64,000 bases of DNA, from assembly GCA_032718475.1 (NCBI GenBank), contig JAUCBJ010007936.1:1-64000 (forward strand). The letters run 5' to 3'. Position 1 is the first letter of the stretch. Each line of letters starts with the position of its first letter. Positions 1-10,116 of the stretch are shown in pieces. The translations under genes were made by a program, and so were the position numbers. Below the pieces are notes generated by a model. The model was not told where the DNA came from. It saw nothing but the letters and a program-made list of their open reading frames with translations, and did not search any database. This DNA is from Nemertoderma westbladi (lineage: Eukaryota > Xenacoelomorpha > Nemertodermatida > Nemertodermatidae).

Positions 1-475
1 ATAGAGAATGAATGGGTTTGCTTAATAATATCGTAGTTATCGTGTGTATAACTGTGTAGTACATCGCCTAAATATACAAATTTATCCACAACCTCAATTG
101 CTTTACTGTAAATATAAACGTTTGAAACAAGACCTTTAAAATGTTTCGGAAAATAATACAGACATTTAGTTTTCTTAAGTAAATAACATAGAGCTAAAAT
201 CAGCAAAAAATCAACTCCTAAATTAATTAAAGTTTGTAAACCATAAATTGAGTTACTTAATAAACCGAGACCATCAACGTAGCACAAGTGATTAATTCTT
301 ACATCATTTATTTTACAACCTACGTCAGAAGTTTTGAGAATACGACTTAAATCATCTAATATAAATGTTGAAGAAAATTGGTGGTAAATGACCCCATAAA
401 CAGATGCACAGGCAGTGTTGTAATCCTCCCTAATACTATCTTTTACTGAGTCCGGCACAGTATGATCAAAAATGG
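1..475. other. no gene seen
   Basis: AT-rich sequence with no long reading frame and no repeat I can identify. The Penelope-like coding remnant begins just after it. Confidence 0.5.
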
Positions 476-481
476 TACCTT

Positions 482-1177
482 ACCGACCTATGGGTTTCCG
501 GATATCCAGTAGAGTTCCTTGAACGTATCCGGGGTGCATGTTGGGAAAGTAAATCGAGGGTACTGGTAAGCCGGAAGGATGATGACGTGACACGATGTCA
601 TTTAGCGATAGACGGGAGGTTTAAGTCCTGCACTAAGAAGGTGCTGAGTAGGAACAAGGCAGAGTTAGGCAGGAACCAACTCCAAGTAGCGGTAACCAGT
701 AAAGGAGGGTTGAACATAGGTCACTCGCTGGTGGTAAAGCGTGAGCGCCGTGAAGAGAGGGGAAACCGATCCTGTAATCGTAAATGTCTCACGTGTCCGC
801 ACATGTACGACCTACAGGTTCTACCATGGGGGGAACGGGTCAGGGGCTCGTTTAACTGTAGGTCAGCCAACGTACTGTACATAATTACCTGCAAGGACCA
901 CCCACGGGGCTTTTACATAGGACAGACAGAACAGGAACTGCGGGAGAGAATGAACAAGCACAGATCAATTATCAACGCGTATAGGAAACACCCCCCAATC
1001 GACTACACTGAGTTGTCCGAGTATTTACTGTGTGAGCACTTTCGCTGGTGCCCGTGGGGCAGCTTTCGGATCTCAGCGTTCAGCCAGTTCAGAACAAACA
1101 AGGCTAGGATCCACGCGGAAGCTAACTACATTTTCCAGTTTAGACCCCCCAGGAACAATGGCAGACCGGCTGTCTGA
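482..1177 (+). CDS. Penelope-like element, C-terminal GIY-YIG endonuclease fragment
   Basis: This is the 3' coding end of a Penelope-like retroelement (PLE). The GIY-YIG domain nicks target DNA for reverse transcription. The frame is open from about 482, upstream of any ATG, and reads a linker (LWVSGYPVEFLERI) typical of the segment between PLE RT and endonuclease. It then has a cysteine cluster (CNRKCLTCPHM), the GIY-like strand VLYIITC, the YIG core FYIGQTEQELRERMNKH with its catalytic-type arginine, and a downstream glutamate in the HAEANYIFQF region. No RT lies upstream, so the copy is 5'-truncated. No frameshift was seen inside the remaining frame. The start is a truncation point, not a real initiation codon. 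The other PLE fragment in the window (21109-22165) is a different, diverged lineage. The family assignment is firm. Whether the fragment is expressed is unknown. Confidence 0.8.
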   Translation, partial: TDLWVSGYPVEFLERIRGACWESKSRVLVSRKDDDVTRCHLAIDGRFKSCTKKVLSRNKAELGRNQLQVAVTSKGGLNIGHSLVVKRERREERGNRSCNRKCLTCPHMYDLQVLPWGERVRGSFNCRSANVLYIITCKDHPRGFYIGQTEQELRERMNKHRSIINAYRKHPPIDYTELSEYLLCEHFRWCPWGSFRISAFSQFRTNKARIHAEANYIFQFRPPRNNGRPAV

Positions 1178-1436
1178 TGGAAGTAAGATCCAGGGGCGCC
1201 GGAAAGGTGGAGTTATGCCACGCGGCCTACATACAGTACGTGCTTACATACAATATGTTGTGGATATTTTGCTTGGTAAAGCGTGTACAGTTAGTTTCAG
1301 TTTGTAATTGGGATACTGTCCGTCCCTAAGTAATGGTGCAAGTAACAGACTGTATGACGATACAGATGTTTTATGAGTGTACTGTACGGGTTATTTAAGT
1401 GACCGGAATGGTAATTTATGAAATGTAACCCTGTTT

Positions 1437-1913
1437 AGAATTAGGCCGGCTGAACCCGTGCAGTTAGCATCTTATTGTACAGTGTAAGTATTTTTAAAAA
1501 ATTTTTTAGTTTAATTGTCATATCTAGTGGTACTTGTTTAATTAGATGAAATAACATTGCAGCCACGGTTACGTCACCACGTTTAGCCAGTAATTATTGA
1601 TATTTATAATGCTGTGCTAGGTGACCTAAGTGTGTTGGTATAATGATCAGGGTAAGAAATATAGGTTATTTAATGGTATGTTATGAACGTTGTAAGGGTT
1701 GAGTGGTTAAAATCAGTCCGTTTGGTCCCGTTCAGTTAGTTATTTTATTATACAGTATAGTTAATTTAAATTGTTTTAATTAATTGTCATATCTAGTGAG
1801 TTCACTGTGAGTTTGTTAATTAGATGATTTAACATTGCAGCCACGGTTACGCCAGTAATTATGTGTAGGTATATTAATAAGATACCTACACATAATTACT
1901 GGCGTAACCGTGG
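1437..1913. repeat. diverged tandem duplication (~260 bp) downstream of the Penelope-like fragment
   Basis: Two imperfect copies, about 1437-1610 and 1700-1860. They share TTAATTGTCATATCTAGTG, the run around TAGATGA followed by AACATTGCAGCCACGG, and a related leading segment ending near TTATTGTACAGT. The second copy runs into the 32-bp hairpin at 1841-1913. These could be 3' or terminal-repeat parts of the adjacent PLE, but that is inference. Confidence 0.55.
1841..1913. repeat. perfect 32-bp inverted repeat, 9-nt loop
   Basis: Arm 1841-1872 is exactly complementary to arm 1882-1913, with a 9-nt AT-only loop except for one G (ATTAATAAG). The outer end of the left arm is the CCACGGTTACG segment that also occurs, without its partner, in the upstream repeat copy (about 1563). 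Confidence 0.9.
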
Positions 1914-2161
1914 TTGCTAGGTTCTAAGTGTTTAGGGGGTTAGTTTTTTACACGGTGCTGTGATGCAACCATGCTGCTGTTTGTACCGTAACAGTCTGGA
2001 GACTGTACTGGATGCTAGGCCAGGCCAGTCCCAGCAAGGCCACATGCATCTGGCTGTCTGACAGGCGACGCTGCATTCAGTTGTTTCGGTGTTTTTTATT
2101 GCAGTGTACTGAATCGCTCCGCCTAGTTGTTGTAGTGTAGGTACGGTGGCTGAATTCGGCC

Positions 2162-2620
2162 AAAATTAATTATATTATGAAAACACGTTTTTGGTGATGT
2201 TGTAAAATTAATTATATTATGAAAACACGTTTTTGGTGATGTTGTAAAATTAATTATATTATGAAAACACGTTTTTGGTGATGTTGTAAAATTAATTATA
2301 CTATGAAAACACGTTTTTGGTGCTGTTGTAAAATTAATTATATTATGAAAACACGTTTTTGGTTGAACTGGCAAAATTAATTATATTATGAAAACACGTT
2401 TTTGGTGCTGTTGTAAAATTAATTATATTATGAAAACACGTTTTTGGTTGAACTGGCAAAATTAATTATATTATGAAAACACGTTTTTGGATGAACTTGC
2501 AAAATTAATTATATTATGAAAACACGTTTTTGGAAGAACTTACAAAATTAATTATATTATGAAAACACGTTTTTGGATGAACTTGCAAAATTAATTATAT
2601 TATGAAAACACGTTTGAGGC
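2162..2620. repeat. 42/43-bp minisatellite, ~11 copies
   Basis: The unit begins AAAATTAATTATATTATG, continues with AAAACACGTTTTTGG, and ends in one of a few short variable tails (TGATGTTGT, TGCTGTTGT, TTGAACTGGC, ATGAACTTGC). Copies begin near 2162, 2204, 2246, 2288, 2330 and onward to 2587. The AAAACACGTTTT core is a 12-bp palindrome. The minus-strand frame through it only encodes the repeat and is not taken as a gene. Confidence 0.9.
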
Positions 2621-2630
2621 ATGGAGGGGA

Positions 2631-3613
2631 ATTCAAATATAACATACCATTTTGTAGTTCGAATTCCCCCAGTTGGAACTGTTGAAGTCCAAACCTGGCT
2701 ACTGCAGTATATCCTGGGGGCAACCTTGGGTATGGCTGTAGGATGGACAAGCAACCAACTGGGAAATCAAATATATCCCTGATCCCTTTACCAAGCTACC
2801 CATTTTGGATGACACAAGGACTCGGACCCGTTACTTCTATATAGAATGTTTTTGGTTTTGACCAATCCTGGTATTAATTATGTTTGACTGACAGTTTGGG
2901 GTCAACCTCTGAGTACTCACATTAACCAGGAATTTTCGTATAAAGAGGGTCCCAAGTTGTGTGACCTTTGTAATTTGATTGATTTGCCTGTGTAAGAGAT
3001 TTAATGCTTGTCATTTGGTCGATTAATTCGGTGCGAGATTCATGCCCAAAAGTTTTGTGGATTGTGACTCTAAATGGCTTCTTGATCCCAGTTATGGTCG
3101 GTTTCGGTCTATAACGGTCGGACTATTACTGTTTTGTTTGGACCGGTTTTGGTTAATAAATACGGTTGATATTATTTATGTTGTAATTTTTCACAAAATT
3201 AGTTCAAGGAGCACTTTATATCCCTCCGGATAATAAAGTCCTCCTTCCCCTGTTCCCGAACTTTAATGCAGAGGTTTTTAAAAGCTTTTACCAGTACATT
3301 GGTTTATTAATTTATCTGAAGATATTTCTGTACATGTTCATGTATCAGACCTACCTGGAACAAATAAAAGTTGGAATATTTACTTATTAACATATTTTAA
3401 CAAGACCTACACGTCAGTGACACGTTATATACTGCATAGATAGTCACTCGATAGATCCCATTACAGTTTTTAATTTTACTTGGACAAGTACTAGCAGTGA
3501 TAGGCTGCGCCAAAATCCTATCGCAACCGCCGAAGGGCAAAGTAATAAGTTAAATTGTGTTCATCGTTATACAATACAAGACTTTAAGTTAGTTGCTTTC
3601 ATTCATTATATAA
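2631..3613. other. non-coding, no recognised feature
   Basis: No coding similarity or tandem repeat was recognised between the minisatellite and the transporter pseudogene. The open frames here are short and unremarkable. Confidence 0.4.
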
Positions 3614-3836
3614 ACAATTGGAGCATATCTTTTTGGTTGTTGGGCCTATTCGGTATTATTAGAGCAGTTTCACAGTTGCAATTTCGGTGTGTAGAATAGT
3701 TCGGTGTGTGAAGCTGTTGGACTCAACATCAGTGTTATGTATTCATACAGTCTATTGATGAATTATGGCCAAAATAACTTTATTAGCTAGTTTATCTATT
3801 GTTTGTGATGTTGTGAGAGTTATTATGGTTTCACAA
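3614..3836 (+). pseudogene. SLC18B1-like transporter pseudogene fragment
   Basis: The sequence matches the middle of the intact transporters at 6328 and 15192. It covers the segment reading LGLFGII.AVSQL, then jumps to a segment like AVGLNIS, YSLLMEL and TLLASLSIVCD. Several stops and frameshifts are present, and the stretch corresponding to the conserved NNNGLYIFACFSLR region is deleted. Neither end of the gene is present nearby. It is a dead partial copy and shows that the transporter cluster extended further upstream. Confidence 0.8.
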
Positions 3837-4660
3837 TGTCCGCCCATTTGACAGGTGGCCTCCCATCTGCCAATAGCAGTCATCTCAGCCATTGCACTGG
3901 CTCAATCAACTAACTGTACTTGACATATTGAATTTATAACTACTATTTTACGGCCCCTCCCACAGAGCCAACATATTAATTAGGCGGTTCAGTAACTGTT
4001 CCATTAATGTTAACAAAAGTCCTATTAACCTCTAACTGCTAAACAATTTATTACTGTTCATTTTGAGCAAACACGTATAAGGTATTTTCTGGAATCTAAT
4101 TTTAATAAATTACACATAGCTATTAATTAATAAAAAATAAAGAGGGAAACACTAGAGTCTTACACCCCACAAACTATAGATATTAATGAATGTGTTAAAT
4201 AGACAATCCATATTAAACCTCACAATATGGAAACCAATTAAATTACAAGTGCAAGTCAAACGTTGGTCCTTTAAAAAAAATTTTAATTGCACTTTTTAGC
4301 TGCATAACCGTATAAATTTTATGTATATGACATGAAGCTAAGTTAAAGGCAGTTAATTAGTTAATTGTGTTGATTGTGGTAAATAAATATGGCATTTTCA
4401 GTGTTTCCTTTCATGGATATTTATTATTTTCTACTATGAGATTTAAATAATTCGAGATTTAAAAAATGGCATACCTGTTTCATTCTGCTAATTATTGGTA
4501 AACATATCAAGTCGCTGGTAAATCGATGTAAATAATCGCCAGGTTTTAGCAAAACTTCTAGCTAAATTCCACATTTTTTAGGTCTGAGTAGCGAGACCTC
4601 TAGTATTCACTCAATTGTTGTTGTTGGTGTTGCTAATTTCTCATTAGGTTTTGGTATTAA
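3837..4660. other. non-coding, no recognised feature
   Basis: AT-rich sequence with no supported gene. Nothing repeated elsewhere in the window was recognised. Confidence 0.4.
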
Positions 4661-4665
4661 GGATT

Positions 4666-5110
4666 GAAGCGGCCCCAGTGGCTCAGTTGGCAGAGCGTAG
4701 GACTTGGAATATCTAGGTACCGAGTTCAATCCCCCTTTCCGGTGAATGTTTGTTTGTTGTAAGATTGGTAGTAAGCCATTCAAGGAGACACATGCGTCAG
4801 TAGACGCGGACCTTTGTGAGAATTCGTGCTTGTTTTCTTACAATTTATCTGTGCCCCCTAGTGGGAAGCTTAACACTTTTGGATCGAAACGTTTTCTGCT
4901 GTCTTTACAGCACTCTCTAGCGGGAGTGATCCCACATTTTGGATCAAAATGGTACAGACTGGCCACTCAGCAGTCTGTCTCCTTAGCTACCCGATCAGAT
5001 TGCTTCCTGATTCAGAAATGATATTTAAGGGACTGCTCGTCACGTTTTCAGCTCTCTCGAGTCAAGAACCTAAAGCCTATGAAAACCCCCACTGCATAAT
5101 CTACTGAATA
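4666..5110 (+). repeat. tRNA-derived SINE-like element
   Basis: The head at about 4672-4745 has an A-box-like TGGCTCAGTTGGCAGAGC and a B-box-like GAGTTCAATCC at tRNA spacing, without a good anticodon or acceptor stem. The body that follows (to about 5110) is non-coding and contains two similar blocks, each with a CTAG.GGGA core followed by TTTTGGATC.AAA. A pol III driven SINE is the simplest reading. No target duplication was identified. Confidence 0.55.
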
Positions 5111-5576
5111 AATTGTTTTCCTCTATCTATTTCCATATTATCATTTCCATATTAAATAAACTCTGGTATTGCTTGCATTAAATAAACTCTGGTATTGCTT
5201 GCATTAAATAATTTTTTTCACCTTCTACCTAAAGAAAATCTTAACCACCTCTCCTCTACTTTGGGAGCCATCACTTAGTTGCACCCCTTTTGGCAACAGG
5301 CGTTTCTACATCGAAGGACTCTCTAAACTACAACACCAGTTTTCGCCACTCTTTGAAATGGATAACTCTCTCAATCATGGAGAACTTCGCCGAGGCGACG
5401 CTAGGAGGTCGAAAGAAGTTCAACAAGTGGGCCTTAACAGCTTAGATCCGCAAGATAGCTGCTCTCGATCCTGACATCCTCGAACTCAAAGGACATATGG
5501 AGGTGATTACCTGTCATCTACAACAATGAAAGGTGACCATGACCATGGCAGGAAATTGTACCAGAGATTGAATTAA

Positions 5577-5802
5577 AGTCCTTGAAGAAGTCAATAAAGA
5601 TAACAGCCAGATGTCGTCTTTCTTTATTGATAACTTTTAAATTGTCCTTCTAAGTGCCAAAATGGCTCCATATATGTATATATATATCCTATGATATTTA
5701 TGATCGTACAGTATATACCCATTCTGATTTCCACGTAGCAGTCTCTCAACACAATCCCTGATGCGATTTAATATAATTCTATTGTATAGCTTTGCAGCAA
5801 TC
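5577..5802 (-). pseudogene. RTE-like LINE fragment (reverse transcriptase palm)
   Basis: On the minus strand it reads AAKLYNRIILNRIRD, then VERLLRGNQNG, ILALRR and a degenerate continuation. It matches the RT segment between motifs 1 and A of the LINE at 38523-40673. A short AT-rich insertion (around 5660-5710) replaces the conserved FRKGRGTMEP region. Truncated at both ends. Confidence 0.8.
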
Positions 5803-6327
5803 TGAGGCTGTAAAGCCAGTCCAGTTTGTTTGAAAGTTGCGTGGGCACATAACAAGGTATTGTACCCGAGCAGTTCGGTTTATTTTCACAACATACAAAG
5901 TACGCCAGACGCTCCCAATTTAAATTTAATTATTCACCTCTCTGAATGTAATCTTGTTATCTTGTAAGGTGGAATATATAATAACACCATCCAACATTTG
6001 CAAGCATGTAATATCGTCGCAGTTGTTTTTTTGTTTATGTTGGTTTTACAAACCTAATGTTAGTTATTTACTTCTTGCTTGACCACAATAAATAAATAAA
6101 TTAAATAATTATTTATATTTATATCTCAATCTTTTATCGTTTATAATAGTCGTATATGAAATAAAGTTAGGTTTATTGTTTTGGTTGGAAAACAATGCCC
6201 CTGTAACCTGCTCATATCCTTTAATGTCACATTTCCCTATTCACTTCACTTTTTAACAAACTAAACATATAATTGGTGTTTGTGGCCGATTTTGTACTAT
6301 TAACTCTTTGAATTTGAAATCTACAAG

Positions 6328-7644
6328 ATGTCAGAACGAGCAGCTTCTTCTATTATATCTCATGATGAAACAAATAAATTTATTAGTAACCAGAATAGTC
6401 AACGAAAGGGATGGCGATTTTACATGTTGGTGGCCATGTTGCTCATGTATCAAATGATACCAGGTTGGTGTCAGAATCTACTGGAAACATTTTTCCCAAT
6501 TGTTGTAGAAGAACGTGGTTGGTCAAAGACCCTGATTGGTGCATTATTGGCAATGTTTTCTACTGTCAGACTTATAATATACATTAGTTGCCCTCATTCT
6601 ATCAATAATTGGGGAACTCGTATCTCTTTGGGTCTATTTGGCATTATTGGTGCAGTTTCCATGTTGGTATTTGGGTTTGTAGAATATATTTCAAACAATA
6701 ACAATGGATTATATATATTCGCATGTTTTTCTCTGCGCATTATTGAAGCAGTTGGACTCAACATCAGTTTTATGTATTCATACAGTCTATTGATGGAGTT
6801 GTGGCCTGCAAAAAGAACTTTATTAGCTAGTTTATCTATAGTTAGCGATGGTATTGGATGCATGGTTGCACCAGTTTTTGGTTCTTCCATTTTTGCTTCT
6901 TTGGGTTTTGAGTTCCCATTTATAATATCGGGTTTGATGTTTCTTATTGTCAACCTTTACTGCTTTATGGAGTCGCCTTCTTATATCAACGACAGATGTG
7001 AATCGAAAGACAGACCAACTTATCTTGGGCTTATGCGAAATCCAGCAATTTCACTTCTATTTATTTTAAATATATATTCCAGAATACTCTCATCCTTTAT
7101 CCTTACAAACTATGCTGCATACATTCACCACAACTATAATGTCAACCAGTACAATATTGGACGTATTTATATGATATTTACAATTCTTTATGCTTTTACT
7201 AGTCTAATAATGTCATTAATGATGAATAAATTAAAGACCATAATACCAACTGTATTTGGTACAGTGTTACTAGCAGTGTCAATGCAACTAATAGGTCCTA
7301 TAGAGCTACTGGGTTTACCTCATTATCTCGCTATATCTATCACTGGATGTGCTCTCCTTGGATTTGGGTCTGGATTATTTCGCACACCTGCACTTGAAAC
7401 ACAAACACAACTGGCTGTAAATGTTTGTGGTTGTCATGATAATGTTGATACCAGATCACTTCTCCAACAAATCTATAGAATTGGGCTCTCCATTGGAGCT
7501 ATCATAGGTCCTGTTATTGGTGGATTCTTCAATGATTACTTTGGTATGGAACTTGCTTGCTCGCTACTCAGTTTGTTAGGGTTGCCATTTATATTCGCTC
7601 TGGCTGCTGTGTTCGCTTTTAGATGTCGGGTCAGTGAGATGTGA
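6328..7644 (+). CDS. MFS transporter, SLC18B1-like (copy 1), single exon
   Basis: A 438-aa membrane transporter of the major facilitator superfamily with about 12 hydrophobic segments. The closest family I recognise is SLC18B1 (vesicular polyamine transporter type). Supporting marks are FFPIVVEERGWSKTLIG after TM1, the R..EAVGLNISFMYSYSLL segment, the GFEFPFIISGLMFL segment before the central loop, and SIGAIIGPVIGGFFNDYFG near the C terminus. The N terminus is short, cytoplasmic and hydrophilic. The ATG lies in TACAAGATG, a context kept in the other two copies, which supports this start. The gene is uninterrupted, so it has no introns in the coding region. The 3' flank (about 7645-7790) resembles the 3' flanks of the other copies. 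Substrate is not predictable from the sequence, and SLC16-like MFS families are the alternative. Confidence 0.85.
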   Translation: MSERAASSIISHDETNKFISNQNSQRKGWRFYMLVAMLLMYQMIPGWCQNLLETFFPIVVEERGWSKTLIGALLAMFSTVRLIIYISCPHSINNWGTRISLGLFGIIGAVSMLVFGFVEYISNNNNGLYIFACFSLRIIEAVGLNISFMYSYSLLMELWPAKRTLLASLSIVSDGIGCMVAPVFGSSIFASLGFEFPFIISGLMFLIVNLYCFMESPSYINDRCESKDRPTYLGLMRNPAISLLFILNIYSRILSSFILTNYAAYIHHNYNVNQYNIGRIYMIFTILYAFTSLIMSLMMNKLKTIIPTVFGTVLLAVSMQLIGPIELLGLPHYLAISITGCALLGFGSGLFRTPALETQTQLAVNVCGCHDNVDTRSLLQQIYRIGLSIGAIIGPVIGGFFNDYFGMELACSLLSLLGLPFIFALAAVFAFRCRVSEM

Positions 7645-8584
7645 TATTGAGAAGTATATAAATTCACTGTGAATGGTGCTGGGCATTTGGGGTGGGCAAC
7701 CCAGTACTTTATTGTATCTAGCAGTTTTGGGTATTAGTATTTTGTAAATTTACTTTAGTTTTGGGTAAAAATATTATTTTTTTGTAGGTAGAACAATATA
7801 AATATAATGTAGAACTTTATTTGGCTGGTGAGAAGCCAGTAGCATCCATAGAACATAGAATAGGAGTTAGGCACATGGTACATACGGCACATGTAGACCG
7901 GTAAAAATTACTAACATTTGCATATCGAAATACTGCACTGAGCACCAGAATGTCACCAAAGTCAACTTTAGGTCTATAGAGGTATAAAAATTTTTCGCCC
8001 TATCCATATCCGTATGCACTTACCATAACTGTAGAGATTAGGCATTGGGGGTCAGTAAAAATGCACAGCACACATCTAGGCATACTTAAATCAAAGTGAT
8101 TTAAAGAGTGCGACTACCGCTACTATTGACAAATAAATAACGCAGTTCCCGGATGAGTGACAGCTGTGTCTGTCGCCCAGGGATGCAGAGCAGTACTTTC
8201 TTGCTTCCGCCTGGACAAATAATTTATTCTTGCCTCTTTTATACAATCCTATTTAACGTTGCAGAATCCTTGAATGTGTTGCTATATGGCACTGGCAGTA
8301 AAGCAGCAGCAACGACAAGGGAACAAATAGTCACACTTCACAGATATTGAAAACCATGCTGTCCTTCTTTATGAATTTATTAACATAATATATAATAATA
8401 TAATAGTAAAATAAGCAAGTTTACCAATTAATTCAAAATCAATCAATCAACCAACTATAGCGGTCATGATTTCTCCATCACACTCAAAGTTTGGGAGAAA
8501 TGTAAACAATTCCTCATACGATAACATATGAGTACAATAATCTACCACAATCAGGTCATAGTAATTTCCTGACGCAACATCAGC
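7645..8584. other. 3' flank of transporter copy 1
   Basis: The first ~150 bp are alignable by eye with the 3' flanks at 16503 and 45495 (shared CACTGTGAATG, GGCAACCCA, TTTGTTGT-like and GTATTTT blocks), suggesting a common 3' UTR. The rest shows no supported gene. Confidence 0.55.
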
Positions 8585-8700
8585 ATCGACTACTACTACT
8601 ACTATTGGCATGCTGCATTGCAGCTGCATTATATATATTACACATATATTAGGAATGCTGTGCCGGCTTGTCGACAAAATTACACCACCACAACTCAGCC
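8585..8700 (-). repeat. RTE-like LINE 3' end
   Basis: On the minus strand this matches the last codons and 3' UTR of the LINE at 38523 (FVDKPAQH followed by GCAGCTGCAATGCAGCATGCC) and ends in a TAG/GTA triplet tail, seen on the plus strand as (ACT)n. A short AT-rich insertion sits between the ORF end and the terminal segment. Confidence 0.75.
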
Positions 8701-8934
8701 CCCCACCCTTGTGTTATGACTGTGTTATGTGTATTTGAGTATTGTTGACGTCTAATAAGTCGTTTCCGGCTTGGGGCAGTCAGCCCTAGACGTAATAAAG
8801 AGTCGACAAAATTACACCACCACAACTCAGCCCCCCACCCTTGTGTTATGACTGTGTTATGTGTATTTGAGTATTGTTGACGTCTAATAAGTCGTTTCCG
8901 GCTTGGGGCAGTCAGCCCTAGACGTAATAAAGAT
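8671..8934. repeat. 132-bp tandem duplication
   Basis: Two near-identical units begin TCGACAAAATTACACCACC at 8671 and 8803. Each holds CCCACCCTTGTGTTATG, which also occurs at the start of the SINE family at 37985, so a LINE 3' end fused to SINE-like sequence was duplicated in tandem. Confidence 0.85.
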
Positions 8935-8939
8935 TAACT

Positions 8940-9225
8940 TAACTTAACTTAGCTTGTAGCTCGGAGGTCCCGGGTTCGATCCCATGACGAGCCAATTGCA
9001 ATTTGTGAAATGGTGCCACGGCCTCTACTGGGGGAGTAAATAAAAAGGTTTCAATGTCTCCCATGGGATTTAAACCATTAAAAAACAATTTGCAAATTGC
9101 AAATTTGGCATACAAACATCTGATATCCTGTATCTGACTATTATTATATTCATATACATTTTGAAATGTACGTTTTAATATACTGCAGTTTTCGTTATGT
9201 TCTGTTTTTAAGTGATTCATCATTT
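8940..9225 (+). repeat. tRNA-derived SINE family A, copy 1
   Basis: Contains the B-box-like GGGTTCGATCCC, then AATGGTGCCACGGCCTCT, CTGGGGGAGTA, GTTTCAATGTCTCCCATGGG, and a tail with CAAATTTGGCATACAAA and CTGATATCCTGTATCTGA. The same order of blocks appears at 37978-38340 (+) and 18775-19160 (-). Confidence 0.75.
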
Positions 9226-9965
9226 AATTATGTGGAACATTTTATCATGTGGATATGTTTGTCGGCAATAAGATAACCACAGACATCTCGCTCTCGATCT
9301 CCCTTTAATGCTAACAGCAACGTTTTAGAGAGGTGCATTTTTCTTCGGTGTCGTCTCATTGATGGTGTGCGAAGGAGCTATTGCACCCAGGCCCAGGCAC
9401 TGTGCGTGCAGTGTGCACTCCCATTCAGATTTTCTGTTCTCCATTATTCATAATAGTACTGTTATCAAAAATGAATGCTAATTAATAATGGATCTTTAGT
9501 TAAATCTACATAGGAAGACCCCATACTACTATGAACAAATAGGCCATCTAGGGCTTGACAGAATATTCGGATTCGGGTCCGGCTGAATATGGTATATTCG
9601 GCTCAGGTTCGGATCCGGCATAAAATTGGCTGAATTTTTACCGAATGTTTTTATTCTTTTTCACTGTATTTCAATGCAAAATTTTCACAACAAAACTGCT
9701 AGAAGTGAATGTTTCCTGCCTGATTAAAAATTATTAGGCCTAATTATAAATTCTGTTATAAGATACATATACATACATATATACTATTGATAAATACAGT
9801 TAATTATTAATTAATTGATTATTATATTATGCAGATGGATACGGCAGTTTCGGATTCGGACAAACCAGGACATTTTTCGGCAGGGATATTTACCAACAGC
9901 AAAATCTAAAATAGACAATAAAAATTTAAACAGATACAACCGATAACCACATCGATCCATAACCA
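9226..9965. other. non-coding, no recognised feature
   Basis: No supported gene or repeat. A GGTTCGGATCCGG-type degenerate stretch near 9560-9620 may be an old tandem repeat of a TTCGG motif. Confidence 0.35.
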
Positions 9966-10116
9966 CCCCCCCCCCCCCCCCCGTCAACTCGTACATATGG
10001 AGGGAACTCTACAAGCACTGCTACTGCCCCCCCCCCCCCCCCCCCCCCCCCGTCAACTCGTACATATGGAGGGAACTCTACTAGCACTGCTACTGCCCCC
10101 CCCCCCCCCCCCCCCC
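9966..10116. repeat. poly-C runs separated by a repeated 44-bp unit
   Basis: Three C homopolymers (9966-9982, 10027-10051 and 10096-10116; 17, 25 and 21 nt) alternate with two nearly identical 44-bp segments that begin GTCAACTCGTACATATGG and end CTGCTACTG. The unequal C lengths suggest slippage, or homopolymer uncertainty in the assembly. Confidence 0.9.

Noticed and set aside
2123-2374. Minus-strand frame with repeated PKTCFHNIINFTT peptide
   Set aside because: It is just the 42-bp minisatellite read as protein; the 42-bp period is a multiple of three, so the frame stays open by chance.
2162-2620. Possible CRISPR-like array
   Set aside because: Units are contiguous tandem repeats without unique spacers, in a eukaryotic repeat context.
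4672-4745. tRNA gene
   Set aside because: Same reason: tRNA-like promoter boxes without a good cloverleaf, followed by a SINE-like body.
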